A DNA stretch of 60,024 bases from DASUKM01 sp036278735 (lineage in GTDB: Bacteria > Acidobacteriota > Vicinamibacteria > Vicinamibacterales > 2-12-FULL-66-21): positions 1-60,024 of the forward strand of contig DASUKM010000006.1 in NCBI GenBank assembly GCA_036278735.1, given 5' to 3'. The notes beneath the pieces were generated by a model. The model saw only the letters and a program-made list of their open reading frames with translations. It was not told the origin of the DNA and searched no databases. Positions 1 to 10,971 of this stretch are shown one piece after another; position 1 is the stretch's first letter, and every line of letters begins with the position of its first letter. Made by a program: the position numbers and the translations under genes.

Positions 1-270
1 GGACTGACTGCTCTTTGGGCGACACACGCTGTCGGTTCTCGCAGGAGATCAGGAGATCAGGAGGGGACTGGGGTGGGCCGGGGGTTGATCGTGGGACTGG
101 CTACTCTTTGGGCGACACACGCTGTCGGTTCTCGCAGGAGATCAGGAGGCGACTGGGGTGGGCCGGTGGTCCATCGCGGGGTGGCTGCCATTTCGGATGA
201 CACACGCTGTCGGTTCTCACAGGAGGTCAGGAGGTCAGGAGATCAGGAGATCAGGAGATCGAAGGACGTC
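1..270. repeat. Left composite tandem repeat
   Basis: About three degenerate copies of a unit of roughly 90 bp, each carrying the core GACACACGCTGTCGGTTCTC (at 21-40, 111-130, 199-218) followed by AGGAGATC or AGGAGGTC octamers. The octamers run for about five copies at 219-268. Bases 1-47 are a perfect reverse complement of 1021-1067. The array probably continues off the left edge. From 271 to 448 I see only unremarkable leader sequence before the first gene, with no supported coding region. Confidence 0.9.
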
Positions 271-448
271 GGGTGGCACTTGGCCGGTGGCGCGCAGGGT
301 CTTGACGCGCAAGGCAGGTCGGGCGTCAGTCGTCGCTGGCGGAAACGGCGATCTGCAGCGCTCGAGGGGTACGCTGAAATTGCGTGTCCGGGCGGGCGCG
401 CCGGAATAAACGCGCACGATCCGCCGTGGCGCAATTCGTGCTGGGCGG

Positions 449-952
449 ATGAAGATGACTCCGATCGACTCGCTGACGGAAATCATCATCGGCGGCGCAA
501 TCGCGGTGCACACCGAGCTCGGGCCCGGCCTGCTGGAATCCATTTATCGCGAGTGCCTGCTCGTCGAGCTCGTCGCGCACGGTCTCGCGGCGGAATGCGA
601 GCGGCGGGTTCCGGTGTATTACCGCGGGCGGCGCGTTAGAGACGATCTCAGGGTCGACCTCGTCGTCAACGACCTAGTGGTCGTCGAGGTGAAGGCCGTG
701 GAACGGCTGCACCCGGTCCATGTCGCGCAGGTCATCACGTATTTGAAGCTGACCGGATGTCCGGCCGGGCTGCTTCTCAACTTCAATGGCACGACGCTGC
801 GGTCCGGATTGCGTCGAGTGAAGCACCCCGCTCGTTACGTGCGCCAGAACCCTCCCGAGGAAGCAGAGCCGGCCACCGCCACCCCGACCGGCGCGGGCCA
901 TAAACCGGTCGCATCACCAGAAAACGGCACCACGGGGTCGTCACAGTTCTGA
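449..952 (+). CDS. GxxExxY family protein, PD-(D/E)XK-like fold
   Basis: A 167-residue protein. The family-naming motif is G27-L-L-E30-S-I-Y33. It also has the outline of a PD-(D/E)XK nuclease core: D70 in RVDLVV, then E80-V-K82, then Q94 and Y98 in a QVITYLK segment. The last 35 residues are a Pro/Thr/Gly-rich tail that looks like an extension. The start at 449 has no clear Shine-Dalgarno; a second ATG lies two codons on. The function of this family is not established; the nuclease-like residues are seen, but catalysis is inference. The gene stands alone between inverted copies of the composite repeat at 1-270 and 981-1135, as if gene and repeats form one unit. Family call is firm, function unknown. 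Confidence 0.85.
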   Translation: MKMTPIDSLTEIIIGGAIAVHTELGPGLLESIYRECLLVELVAHGLAAECERRVPVYYRGRRVRDDLRVDLVVNDLVVVEVKAVERLHPVHVAQVITYLKLTGCPAGLLLNFNGTTLRSGLRRVKHPARYVRQNPPEEAEPATATPTGAGHKPVASPENGTTGSSQF

Positions 953-980
953 TTCTCTAGTGCACCCGGACCCTTGTGCG

Positions 981-1135
981 CTCCTGATCTCCTGATCTCC
1001 TGACCTCCTGATCTCCTGACCTCCTGCGAGAACCGACAGCGTGTGTCGCCCAAAGAGCAGTCAGTCCCACGATGAACCCCCGGCCCACCCCAGTCGCCTC
1101 CTGCCCTCCTGACCTCCTGCGAGAACCGACAAGCG
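981..1135. repeat. Right composite repeat, inverted relative to 1-270
   Basis: Carries CTCCTGATC/CTCCTGACC octamers at 981-1026, then the reverse complement of the left core. Positions 1021-1067 match the reverse complement of 1-47 at all 47 bases. A further, slightly diverged partial unit follows to about 1135. With the left array it brackets the GxxExxY gene. Confidence 0.9.
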
Positions 1136-1166
1136 TGCGAACGTGGAAAGCCGCAGATCGGCCTGC

Positions 1167-1187
1167 TATGATGCCCCGCACAGGAGG
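1167..1187 (+). promoter_or_regulatory. Candidate -10 and Shine-Dalgarno of the tricorn-like gene
   Basis: TATGAT at 1167-1172 resembles a -10 element, and AGGAGG at 1182-1187 is an ideal ribosome binding site 8 bases before the ATG at 1196. The ribosome site fixes that start. No convincing -35 is visible. Confidence 0.5.
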
Positions 1188-1195
1188 CCGGATCC

Positions 1196-4452
<3,257 letters not shown>

Positions 4453-4465
<13 letters not shown>

Positions 4466-4482
4466 GCCCTAAGCCCTAAGCC
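4453..4482. repeat. Heptamer array (CCCTAAG)4
   Basis: Four perfect copies of CCCTAAG plus a partial fifth. It starts inside the last codons of the protease gene and fills the gap to the convergent gene ending at 4487. Confidence 0.95.
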
Positions 4483-4486
4483 GAGC

Positions 4487-4729
4487 CTAGGCTCCCCGCC
4501 GCTCCCATCGAATCTCGACGCCTTCGCTGGAGCCGAGCGCGGTGCGCAGCAGGTTGACCAGGTGATCGGTGCTGCGGCCGTCGGCGAGCAGGTCGATCGT
4601 CGGCCCCTCGATGTAATAGTCCTGATCGGTTTCGGACTCCTCTTCGAGGACGTCGATCAGGTGCTGCAGCTCGGCTTCGCTGATGGTGCCGAGCAACTGA
4701 TTCGTGTCGTTGTTGTACAGATCGATCAT
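4487..4729 (-). CDS. Small acidic protein of unknown function
   Basis: An 80-residue protein that I do not recognise by family. It is acidic, with an EEESETDQDYY stretch at about 29-39, no membrane segment and no cysteines. The reading frame has normal GC-rich third positions, and GAGGG lies 4 bases before the ATG, which supports it as a real gene. It is convergent with the upstream protease gene and separated from it only by the heptamer array. The next gene downstream of its start is on the same strand about 80 bp away, across a hairpin, so co-transcription is uncertain. Confidence 0.65.
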   Translation of the reverse strand: MIDLYNNDTNQLLGTISEAELQHLIDVLEEESETDQDYYIEGPTIDLLADGRSTDHLVNLLRTALGSSEGVEIRWERRGA

Positions 4730-4780
4730 GGCACCCTCATAGTGCCACGACCGCTGCGGAACCGCACGTGGAACGCTGTG

Positions 4781-4803
4781 GGTCAGCCCTTGACGGGCTG
4801 ACC
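4781..4803. terminator. Perfect hairpin, dispersed repeat copy 1
   Basis: GGTCAGCCC-ttgac-GGGCTGACC: a perfect 9-bp stem with a 5-base loop, just beyond the stop of the nucleotidyltransferase gene (minus strand). There is no T-tract, so terminator function is a guess. Almost the same sequence, including the preceding GTGGGTCAG, occurs at 44863-44887. Confidence 0.5.
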
Positions 4804-4810
4804 GGGTGAC

Positions 4811-5755
4811 TCACGCGATCGACTCCACAGATGCCGCCACGAGCGCCTCGAACCGTTCCATGATCGAGTGCCGGTGGCTGCGCGTGTGCAGCTTCAGGCA
4901 GTCGGGCAGGAGCCGCACCTGATCGGGCGACGGCCAGGTCGCGGCACGGCGGCGCAAGTGCCGGCCGTAGACCGCGCGGCACAGCCGGTCGTACGCCTGC
5001 GCGGGACCGCACGACAGCGCCATCTCGATCGACCGCTTGAGTCCGCCTGCCGCGCGCGCTGCGCGGCTGGCCGCCGGGGGAGCGGCCGGTTCGAAGTTCG
5101 GGTAACACTGCCGGACGCACGGGTTCGCCTGGACGAAGGCGGCGTAGAACCCGGACCCGGCGAGCGGCTTCAGGTGCATGATCTGGTTCGCGCTGAAGAG
5201 ATCCTGCTGATCGAGCCGCATCGCCGAATCGGCGACGACGAAGTTCACGCACACCAGATCGCGCCGGCCGAGCAGCCGCGCAATGGCGAGAATCGTCAGC
5301 GTCACGCTCCACACGCGGCGTCCCCGCGTCACGATGAACAGGTCGATGTCGCCGCCGCCGGGCGGCACGTTGAGGTGCGCGACGCTGCCCGACAACGCCA
5401 CCAGCCGCGTGAACGGCAGCGCGCACACGAGCCTCAGGAGCCAGCGGTGCTGCGCGAGCAGCGCGCGGCTGGCGCGCTCGCGACGCAGGCGTTCGGCCGG
5501 CGGGTTCTGGCTGCCGCGACAGAAGAAGAACCCCTCGCGATAGTCGATCACTGCCTGCAGCGCCGCGCTCTCCTGATACGCCGACAGCAGGCCGGCCTCG
5601 GTCTGGCGCCGTTCGATGAGCGAGGCCCGCAGTTGCGCGAGCGTCAGCGGATAGTCGAACAGCGACGCGTACAGCACCGCCCGCAGGATCGCGAATTCGT
5701 CGGCCGTCAGGTCGGCCGCGGCGCGCACGGGAACGGTCGCCTGGCGCGGGGTCAT
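4811..5755 (-). CDS. Nucleotidyltransferase-fold protein
   Basis: A 314-residue protein with the nucleotidyltransferase superfamily signature: G123-S124 in ALSGSVAHLN, followed by D136-I-D138 in GGDIDLFIV, the expected GS-x-DxD metal-binding layout. The N-terminal part (about 15-95) looks like a helical, winged-helix-like segment. The substrate cannot be told from sequence. Its ATG overlaps the stop of the flippase gene by four bases (ATGA, 5752-5755), so the two are very likely translated together and it should act in the same surface-polymer pathway. Similar proteins occur in polysaccharide loci. No signal peptide; cytoplasmic. Confidence 0.8.
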   Translation of the reverse strand: MTPRQATVPVRAAADLTADEFAILRAVLYASLFDYPLTLAQLRASLIERRQTEAGLLSAYQESAALQAVIDYREGFFFCRGSQNPPAERLRRERASRALLAQHRWLLRLVCALPFTRLVALSGSVAHLNVPPGGGDIDLFIVTRGRRVWSVTLTILAIARLLGRRDLVCVNFVVADSAMRLDQQDLFSANQIMHLKPLAGSGFYAAFVQANPCVRQCYPNFEPAAPPAASRAARAAGGLKRSIEMALSCGPAQAYDRLCRAVYGRHLRRRAATWPSPDQVRLLPDCLKLHTRSHRHSIMERFEALVAASVESIA

Positions 5756-7032
5756 GACGTCGCGAGCAGCGCCACGCTGCCTCCCGTCACCGCGAGCTCC
5801 GTGAGGAGCGTCGCCCATGCCGCGCCTTCGACGCCGTGCGCCGGCACGAGCCAGACGTTCAGGACGAGGTTCACGCCCAGCGCGGCGCCGCAGAGGCCCG
5901 CGTACGCGCGCTGCCGGTCCCAGGCGACCAGCTGGTGCGTCAGGGCATAGTTCAGGAACAGCAGCGGAATCGAGAGCGCCAGGATCGCGAGCACGGGACC
6001 GGCGCCGGCGAACGCCGCCCCGAAGATCACCGCAATCAGGCGCGCCGACGCCGGATACGACACCGCGGCCACGGCGACGCCGCCGGCGAGGAGCCGCGAA
6101 CCCAATCGTCGCAGCGGGCGTAGATCGGCGCTGCGGCACAGCTCCGGAAACCACACCGCCAGCACCGCGGCCGGGAGCAGCCGCGACGCGTCCACGATGC
6201 GGAATGCGGCGTTGTAGAGCCCGACCGCCGAGGAACCGCGCCAGTACTCGATCGCGAACACGTCGATGCGGAAGTACAGCGCCGAGAGCAGCGCCGCCGC
6301 CCCAATCGGCCACGCGCCGGCGAGCACCGTCTTCCGCGAGCGCAACGCGGTCCCCGCGACGTCGAACCCGCCGAGGCGCCGGACCGCCCACAGCGACGCC
6401 GTCAGCATCCCCGCCGCCGGCACCAGCATCGCGACCCCCAGCATCGGCAGCGTCGGCAGCCGCCAGGCCCAGAGCAGCACGGCGCCGAGCAGCGTCAGGC
6501 GCCCGGCGACGGTCAGCCCCGACTCGACGTCTGCCCGCGACATTCCGCGAAAGTAGTGCGCCACGAATTCCGTCGTCGTGAACGTGAGCTGGGCCGCGAC
6601 GAGCAACACGAACGCGGGCCGCGCGGGCGCCGGCAGGCTCAGCCTCGCGACGGCGATCGCGGCGACGAGAGCACCGGCCCCGAATGCCGCCCTGAGCTGG
6701 AGCGACGGCACGAAGACGGCGGCGCGCCGTCGGGGGGCGCGCGCGACTTCACGCGCGAGATGGAGCGGCATGCCCGCGTCGCTCGCCACGCCGAGCAGCC
6801 ATCCTGTCGTCCAGGCGAGCGCGAATACGCCGAAATCGCGCGGCGCCAGCACGCGGGCGGCGAGCACCGCGACCGCAAACGATACGAGCTTCGCGACGAC
6901 ATCCGCAGCGCTCTTGACGCCGGCCATCGCCGCGAGCGTCAGCGGCGGCTTACGAAGCGCGGAAGCGGTTTCGGCGTCCGTAAGCGCCGGCGCATCCGGA
7001 CTCGCCGCGGAGACGATCGCCATGCGGGTCAT
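5752..7032 (-). CDS. Polysaccharide flippase (MOP/Wzx-like)
   Basis: A 426-residue membrane protein with about 12 hydrophobic segments and the opening typical of the MOP exporter superfamily (MAGVKSAADVVAKLVSF, then LAARVLAPRDFGVFAL). It would flip an undecaprenyl-linked oligosaccharide or related lipid-linked unit across the inner membrane. ATG at 7032 was taken as start; a second ATG three codons on (7023) is as likely, and no strong Shine-Dalgarno separates them. It is first in a two-gene minus-strand unit and divergent from the ligase gene across about 120 bp. The partner glycosyltransferases and ligase lie on the opposite strand. Confidence 0.88.
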   Translation of the reverse strand: MTRMAIVSAASPDAPALTDAETASALRKPPLTLAAMAGVKSAADVVAKLVSFAVAVLAARVLAPRDFGVFALAWTTGWLLGVASDAGMPLHLAREVARAPRRRAAVFVPSLQLRAAFGAGALVAAIAVARLSLPAPARPAFVLLVAAQLTFTTTEFVAHYFRGMSRADVESGLTVAGRLTLLGAVLLWAWRLPTLPMLGVAMLVPAAGMLTASLWAVRRLGGFDVAGTALRSRKTVLAGAWPIGAAALLSALYFRIDVFAIEYWRGSSAVGLYNAAFRIVDASRLLPAAVLAVWFPELCRSADLRPLRRLGSRLLAGGVAVAAVSYPASARLIAVIFGAAFAGAGPVLAILALSIPLLFLNYALTHQLVAWDRQRAYAGLCGAALGVNLVLNVWLVPAHGVEGAAWATLLTELAVTGGSVALLATS

Positions 7033-7155
7033 GAGTGAGGAATCGAGGTGAATCGGCGCATTCGCGCGCGTGTCTATGCACCTCACGTGCCCTGCCCGCG
7101 CCGCTGCACGGTGGCAGCGTTCTTGGATTCGCGCTGCCATCCGCCACCGCACGGT

Positions 7156-8922
7156 ATGACTTCTGTCTCTGCCCCACCGCTCGTGATGACGTCGCGCGAG
7201 GGCCTGGCCGGCGCCAGAGCCCTGACGCCGCCGGTCGCGACGATCGCGTTCGCTGCCCTCGCGGCCGCTGCGCCATTCGAGCTGCTGCACCCCGCGCTCG
7301 TCTTTCCGGGACAGAAGCTGACGAACCTCGAATGCGTGGTGGTCTCGGTGATCGCGATGGCGGCCTCGACCCTCGCGTCGCAAGACCTCCGGCGTCTCGC
7401 GCGCCTGCCGGTCGCCCGTGCGGCCGCCGTCTGGCTGGCCGTCTTGCTGATCGCGTCCGTCGCCGCCCCCGCGCATGCCGCGAATGCGCTGAAGACGACG
7501 GGGCGGGCCGCGGCCGGCGTCGTCGTGCTGCTGCTCGCCGCCGGCACGATCACGAGCGAGCGGCGTCTCGCGGCCGTGGCAGGCGCCGCACTGGGTACGG
7601 GGGTCGTGGTTGCCGCCATTGCGCTGTTCGAACATGCGCAGGTCCGGCCGGTGCTCGCCTGGCTCACCCGCTTCCGTCCCGGCCTCAGCGTCGTCGGCGG
7701 GGAGATCCGCGCGGGATCGACGCTGCAGTACCCGACCATCGCGTCGATGTATTTCGAGCTGGTGTTCGCGGCGGGTCTCGGGCTCCTCGTGGCCGCGGCG
7801 GCGGCGCGCCGCTGGGTGCCGGCGGCGCTCGTTGGCGGGTCGCTGCTCCTGGTCGCCGAGGCGGTGGTGCTGACGCTGACGCGTGCGGGCCTGATCACGA
7901 TCGCCGCGCTGCTGGCGGTCGCGCTCGCGGCTCGCATGCACGGGAGAGGGTTCGACATCGCATCACGCGCGATGGTGGCCGTGGCGGCGGGCGTCGCGGC
8001 GCTGGTGGCGCTTGCGGCCCTTGGCGGTCCGCTGCTCCTGCGCGTGCAATCCGCCGACGACGCGGATTGGTACCACGCGACATATGACGTGCCGCGCGCG
8101 CTGACGATGAACGCCGGGCGATGGCACCAGGTCGCGGTCCACGTGTCGAATACGGGCGAAGTGACGTGGCGCTCGGATGCGGCACCCCCCTTCTATCTGG
8201 CATACCACTGGATGGCGGCCAACAGCGGCCAGTACCTGCAATTCGACGGCACACGAACGGCGTTCAGCGCGCCGGTGCCGCCCGGATCGAACACGACCGT
8301 CGGCGCGTGGGTGCGGCCGCCGGACGTTCCCGGCCATTACCGGCTGGCGTGGGACATCGTGCTCGAACAGCGGCTCTGGTTCGGGCTGCACGGATCGGCG
8401 CCGGCCTTCACCGACGTGAACGTCGTCGGCGGCGCGGGCGGGGCGGCGCTGCAGCCCGTGATCGTCATCGAGCCGCCGCGGGCGCTCCGGCGCCTCGTGC
8501 TCTGGCGAATGGCCGCCCGGATGCTCGCGCGCCATCCGCTGCTCGGCGTCGGGCCGGACAACTTCCGGCTGGACTACGGACCGCAGGCGGGCCTGTCGGA
8601 TGCCGACGACCGCGTCACGTCGAACAACATGTACGTCGAGCAGTTCGCCGGCGCCGGCCTGCTCGGCGGCGCCGCGTTCCTCTGGCTGGTCGCGATCGTC
8701 GCGGCGGCCGCATGGCGCGGCATCAGGCGCGATGCCACGCCCCTTGCCATCGGCATGGCGGCCGCCGTGACGGCCGTCCTGATCCACGGGATGGTCGACA
8801 CGTTTCTCACCTTCACGCCGACCTACATCCTCATCTGGCTCGCCTGCGCGACGCCGTTCTGCGTGGAGATGGCGGCGCGCACCAAAGGCCCGGACTGCGA
8901 GACCGATGCGCATCGCCTTTGA
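7156..8922 (+). CDS. O-antigen ligase/polymerase-like membrane protein with inserted extracellular domain
   Basis: A 588-residue multi-pass protein of the O-antigen ligase/Wzy type. Hydrophobic helices fill about 18-295 and 495-575, and the family's signature PLLGVGPDNFRLDYG sits at about 459-473. Between them (about 297-430) is a non-membrane insert with alternating strands, many aromatic residues and Gly/Pro turns (for example VAVHVSNTGEVTWRSD), which looks like an immunoglobulin-type beta-sandwich. The family joins or polymerises lipid-linked glycans on the periplasmic face. The ATG at 7156 is preferred over upstream in-frame codons because the residues before it are low-complexity and non-membrane; 7186 is an alternative. 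It is the first gene of a long overlapping operon and overlaps the next gene by 17 bases. Confidence 0.85.
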   Translation: MTSVSAPPLVMTSREGLAGARALTPPVATIAFAALAAAAPFELLHPALVFPGQKLTNLECVVVSVIAMAASTLASQDLRRLARLPVARAAAVWLAVLLIASVAAPAHAANALKTTGRAAAGVVVLLLAAGTITSERRLAAVAGAALGTGVVVAAIALFEHAQVRPVLAWLTRFRPGLSVVGGEIRAGSTLQYPTIASMYFELVFAAGLGLLVAAAAARRWVPAALVGGSLLLVAEAVVLTLTRAGLITIAALLAVALAARMHGRGFDIASRAMVAVAAGVAALVALAALGGPLLLRVQSADDADWYHATYDVPRALTMNAGRWHQVAVHVSNTGEVTWRSDAAPPFYLAYHWMAANSGQYLQFDGTRTAFSAPVPPGSNTTVGAWVRPPDVPGHYRLAWDIVLEQRLWFGLHGSAPAFTDVNVVGGAGGAALQPVIVIEPPRALRRLVLWRMAARMLARHPLLGVGPDNFRLDYGPQAGLSDADDRVTSNNMYVEQFAGAGLLGGAAFLWLVAIVAAAAWRGIRRDATPLAIGMAAAVTAVLIHGMVDTFLTFTPTYILIWLACATPFCVEMAARTKGPDCETDAHRL

Positions 8923-10138
8923 CGGCACGACGCTATTGCCGGATCGCACCGGCGTCGGCTATTACGCCGAGCACCTCCTGCAGCATCTCGCCACCGAGTT
9001 CCCGGGGGACGAGATCACGGTGATCTCGAACCGTCCGATCGATACGGTCCTGCCGCTGCCGCGGAACGTGCGGGTGTGCGAGACGCACCAGTTCGGGCTG
9101 CGGCTGGCCTGGCTGCAGGCGGTGGCGCCGCGCGTGCTCGACACCATCCGGCCGGACGTCGCGCACTTCACGAACGGCATCACGCCGATCGCGACCCCCT
9201 GTCCCGTCACGGTCACGATCCACGACATGACGCTGACGCTCTGCCCGGCGAACCACCCGCTGCGGCGCGTGCTGCTGAAGCGGCCGCTGCAGGGGCTCGC
9301 GGCGCGGCGAAGCGGCGCCATCATGACCGTCTCGCACGCCGCGCGCCGCGACATTCTGCGGCTGTACGGCCTGCCGGCCGATCGCGTCCACGTCGTGCAC
9401 GGCGCGCCCGCGGCCGCGTTCCGCATCATCGACGATCGGGCCCGCCTCGATGCGGTGCGGCGCCGCTACGAACTGCCCGCGCGCTTCGTCCTGTACGTCG
9501 GCGCGATCGAGCCGCGGAAGAACCTGCTGCGGCTGATCGAAGCGTTCGCGTGCGCGCGCCGTGAAGGGGACCTTCCGCACACGCTCGTCTGCGCCGGCCC
9601 CTACGGCTGGAAGGCCCGCGGCCTGCGGCAGCACATCGACGCGCACCATGTGGCCGGCGCGGTCCGCTTTCTCGGATACGTGCCCTTCGACGATCTGCCG
9701 ATCCTCTACAACCTCGGGGAGATTTTTGCGTTCCCCTCGCTCTACGAGGGGTTCGGTCTGCCCGTCGTCGAGGCGATGGCGTGCGGGCTGCCGGTCGTCA
9801 CCGCGCGCACGTCGTCGCTCGGCGAACTGGCGGAAGGGGCCGCCGAGGCGGTGGATCCCCTCGACACCGACGCGCTCGCGGCGGCGATTCTGCGGCTCGC
9901 GGCCGACGGCGAGCGTCGCCGTCATTTGCGCGAACTGGGCCTGGCCCGCGCGCACATGTTTTCGTGGCAGCGCGCGGCGCGTCAGACACGGGATCTCTAT
10001 CGCCAGGTGGCGGGCCTGCCGGCGGCGCTGCCGCACCCCGCGCTCGCGCCGGCCGTCGCCGGGGAGGCGCTCGCCATCAGCGACGTCGACGTCGCGCGTG
10101 GGCCCGCGGCGCTCGTGCCGGACCAGGGACGGTGGTGA
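8906..10138 (+). CDS. Glycosyltransferase family 4 (GT-B)
   Basis: A 410-residue retaining glycosyltransferase. The C-terminal domain shows FVLYVGAIEPRKNLLRLIEAF and the E-x7-E motif (E281 and E289 in YEGFGLPVVEAMACG) that binds the nucleotide sugar. The N-terminal acceptor domain begins MRIAFDGTTLLPDRTGVGYY. The donor and acceptor are not predictable. The start lies inside the end of the ligase gene, and the stop overlaps the next start (TGATG at 10136-10140), pointing to one transcript and translational coupling. The role is most likely transfer of a hexose to a lipid-linked glycan in the cytoplasm. Confidence 0.9.
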   Translation: MRIAFDGTTLLPDRTGVGYYAEHLLQHLATEFPGDEITVISNRPIDTVLPLPRNVRVCETHQFGLRLAWLQAVAPRVLDTIRPDVAHFTNGITPIATPCPVTVTIHDMTLTLCPANHPLRRVLLKRPLQGLAARRSGAIMTVSHAARRDILRLYGLPADRVHVVHGAPAAAFRIIDDRARLDAVRRRYELPARFVLYVGAIEPRKNLLRLIEAFACARREGDLPHTLVCAGPYGWKARGLRQHIDAHHVAGAVRFLGYVPFDDLPILYNLGEIFAFPSLYEGFGLPVVEAMACGLPVVTARTSSLGELAEGAAEAVDPLDTDALAAAILRLAADGERRRHLRELGLARAHMFSWQRAARQTRDLYRQVAGLPAALPHPALAPAVAGEALAISDVDVARGPAALVPDQGRW

Positions 10139-10971
10139 TGACCGTCACCGCCTCCGGCCTGCCCGCGACGATTCGCGCGTTCGATCGGCTGTCGGTCCGC
10201 TACGACCGGTTGTGCGAAGGAGACATTCTGTCGCGCCTGCGCCGGCACACACACGCGCGGATGGCCGCGCTGTTCGGGCGCGGATCGCGGGTGCTCGAAA
10301 TCGGCTGCGGCACCGGCCTCGACACCGCCTTTCTGGCGACGCTCGGCGTCACCGTCACCGCCGCGGATCCGTCGGCCGGCATGCTCGCGAGCGCGCGCGC
10401 GCGGATGCGCGCCTCCGGCCTCAGCGTGCACCTGCTGTGCTGCGGCCTCGACGAACTCGAGACGCATGTCGACCTCGAGACCTCGGGCCCGCTCGACGGC
10501 ATCGTGTCGAACTTCGGCGCGCTGAATTGCGCGGCGCGCCTCGACACGCTCGCGCGCCTCGCGCACCGGAGCCTGCGCCCGGGCGGCTGGATCGTGCTCG
10601 GCCTGATGACGCCGTCCTGCGCGTGGGAGCAGGCGTGGTTCCTGCTGCACGGCCACCCGCGCGAAGCGTTCCGGCGCCGCCGCCGCCCGCCGGTGCTCGT
10701 CGAAGTCGACGGGATCGCCGTGCCGACGTATTACCACCGGATCGCCGACGTGATGGCGATGCTCGGCGTCGGCTTCCGGCTGGGCCGGCTCACGGGCCTT
10801 GGCGTGGCCCTTCCCCCGCCGTACCTCGAATGGTTCTGGACGCGGCTGCCGCGTCCCGTGCGCCGGACCGTCGCGGCGATCGACGAGGCCGTCTCGCCGC
10901 GCTTTCCGTTCAATCGGCTGGGCGATCACACGCTGCTCGAAATCCAATGGCTTCCGGGGAGCGCGGCATGA
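10138..10971 (+). CDS. Class I SAM-dependent methyltransferase
   Basis: A 277-residue protein with the SAM-binding motif VLEIGCGTG (52-60), the acidic end of strand 2 (TAADPSAGML) and a LRPGGWIVL motif. The C-terminal third is rich in Arg/Trp/Pro (EWFWTRLPRPVRR) and may touch a lipid or membrane surface. The substrate is unknown. It is tied to its neighbours by one-base and four-base overlaps (stop-start TGATG at 10136, ATGA at 10968), so it probably methylates an intermediate of the same pathway, either the glycan or the product of the radical SAM enzymes. Confidence 0.88.
   Translation: MTVTASGLPATIRAFDRLSVRYDRLCEGDILSRLRRHTHARMAALFGRGSRVLEIGCGTGLDTAFLATLGVTVTAADPSAGMLASARARMRASGLSVHLLCCGLDELETHVDLETSGPLDGIVSNFGALNCAARLDTLARLAHRSLRPGGWIVLGLMTPSCAWEQAWFLLHGHPREAFRRRRRPPVLVEVDGIAVPTYYHRIADVMAMLGVGFRLGRLTGLGVALPPPYLEWFWTRLPRPVRRTVAAIDEAVSPRFPFNRLGDHTLLEIQWLPGSAA

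Noticed and set aside
1..1135. Insertion sequence around the GxxExxY gene
   Set aside because: No transposase motif in the protein and no target-site duplication visible; kept as a repeat-bracketed gene, not as an IS.
7048..7155. N-terminal extension of the O-antigen-ligase-like protein to 7048
   Set aside because: The added residues are low-complexity and rich in Cys, Arg and Pro, unlike a membrane protein N-terminus; ATG 7156 leads straight into the first helices.
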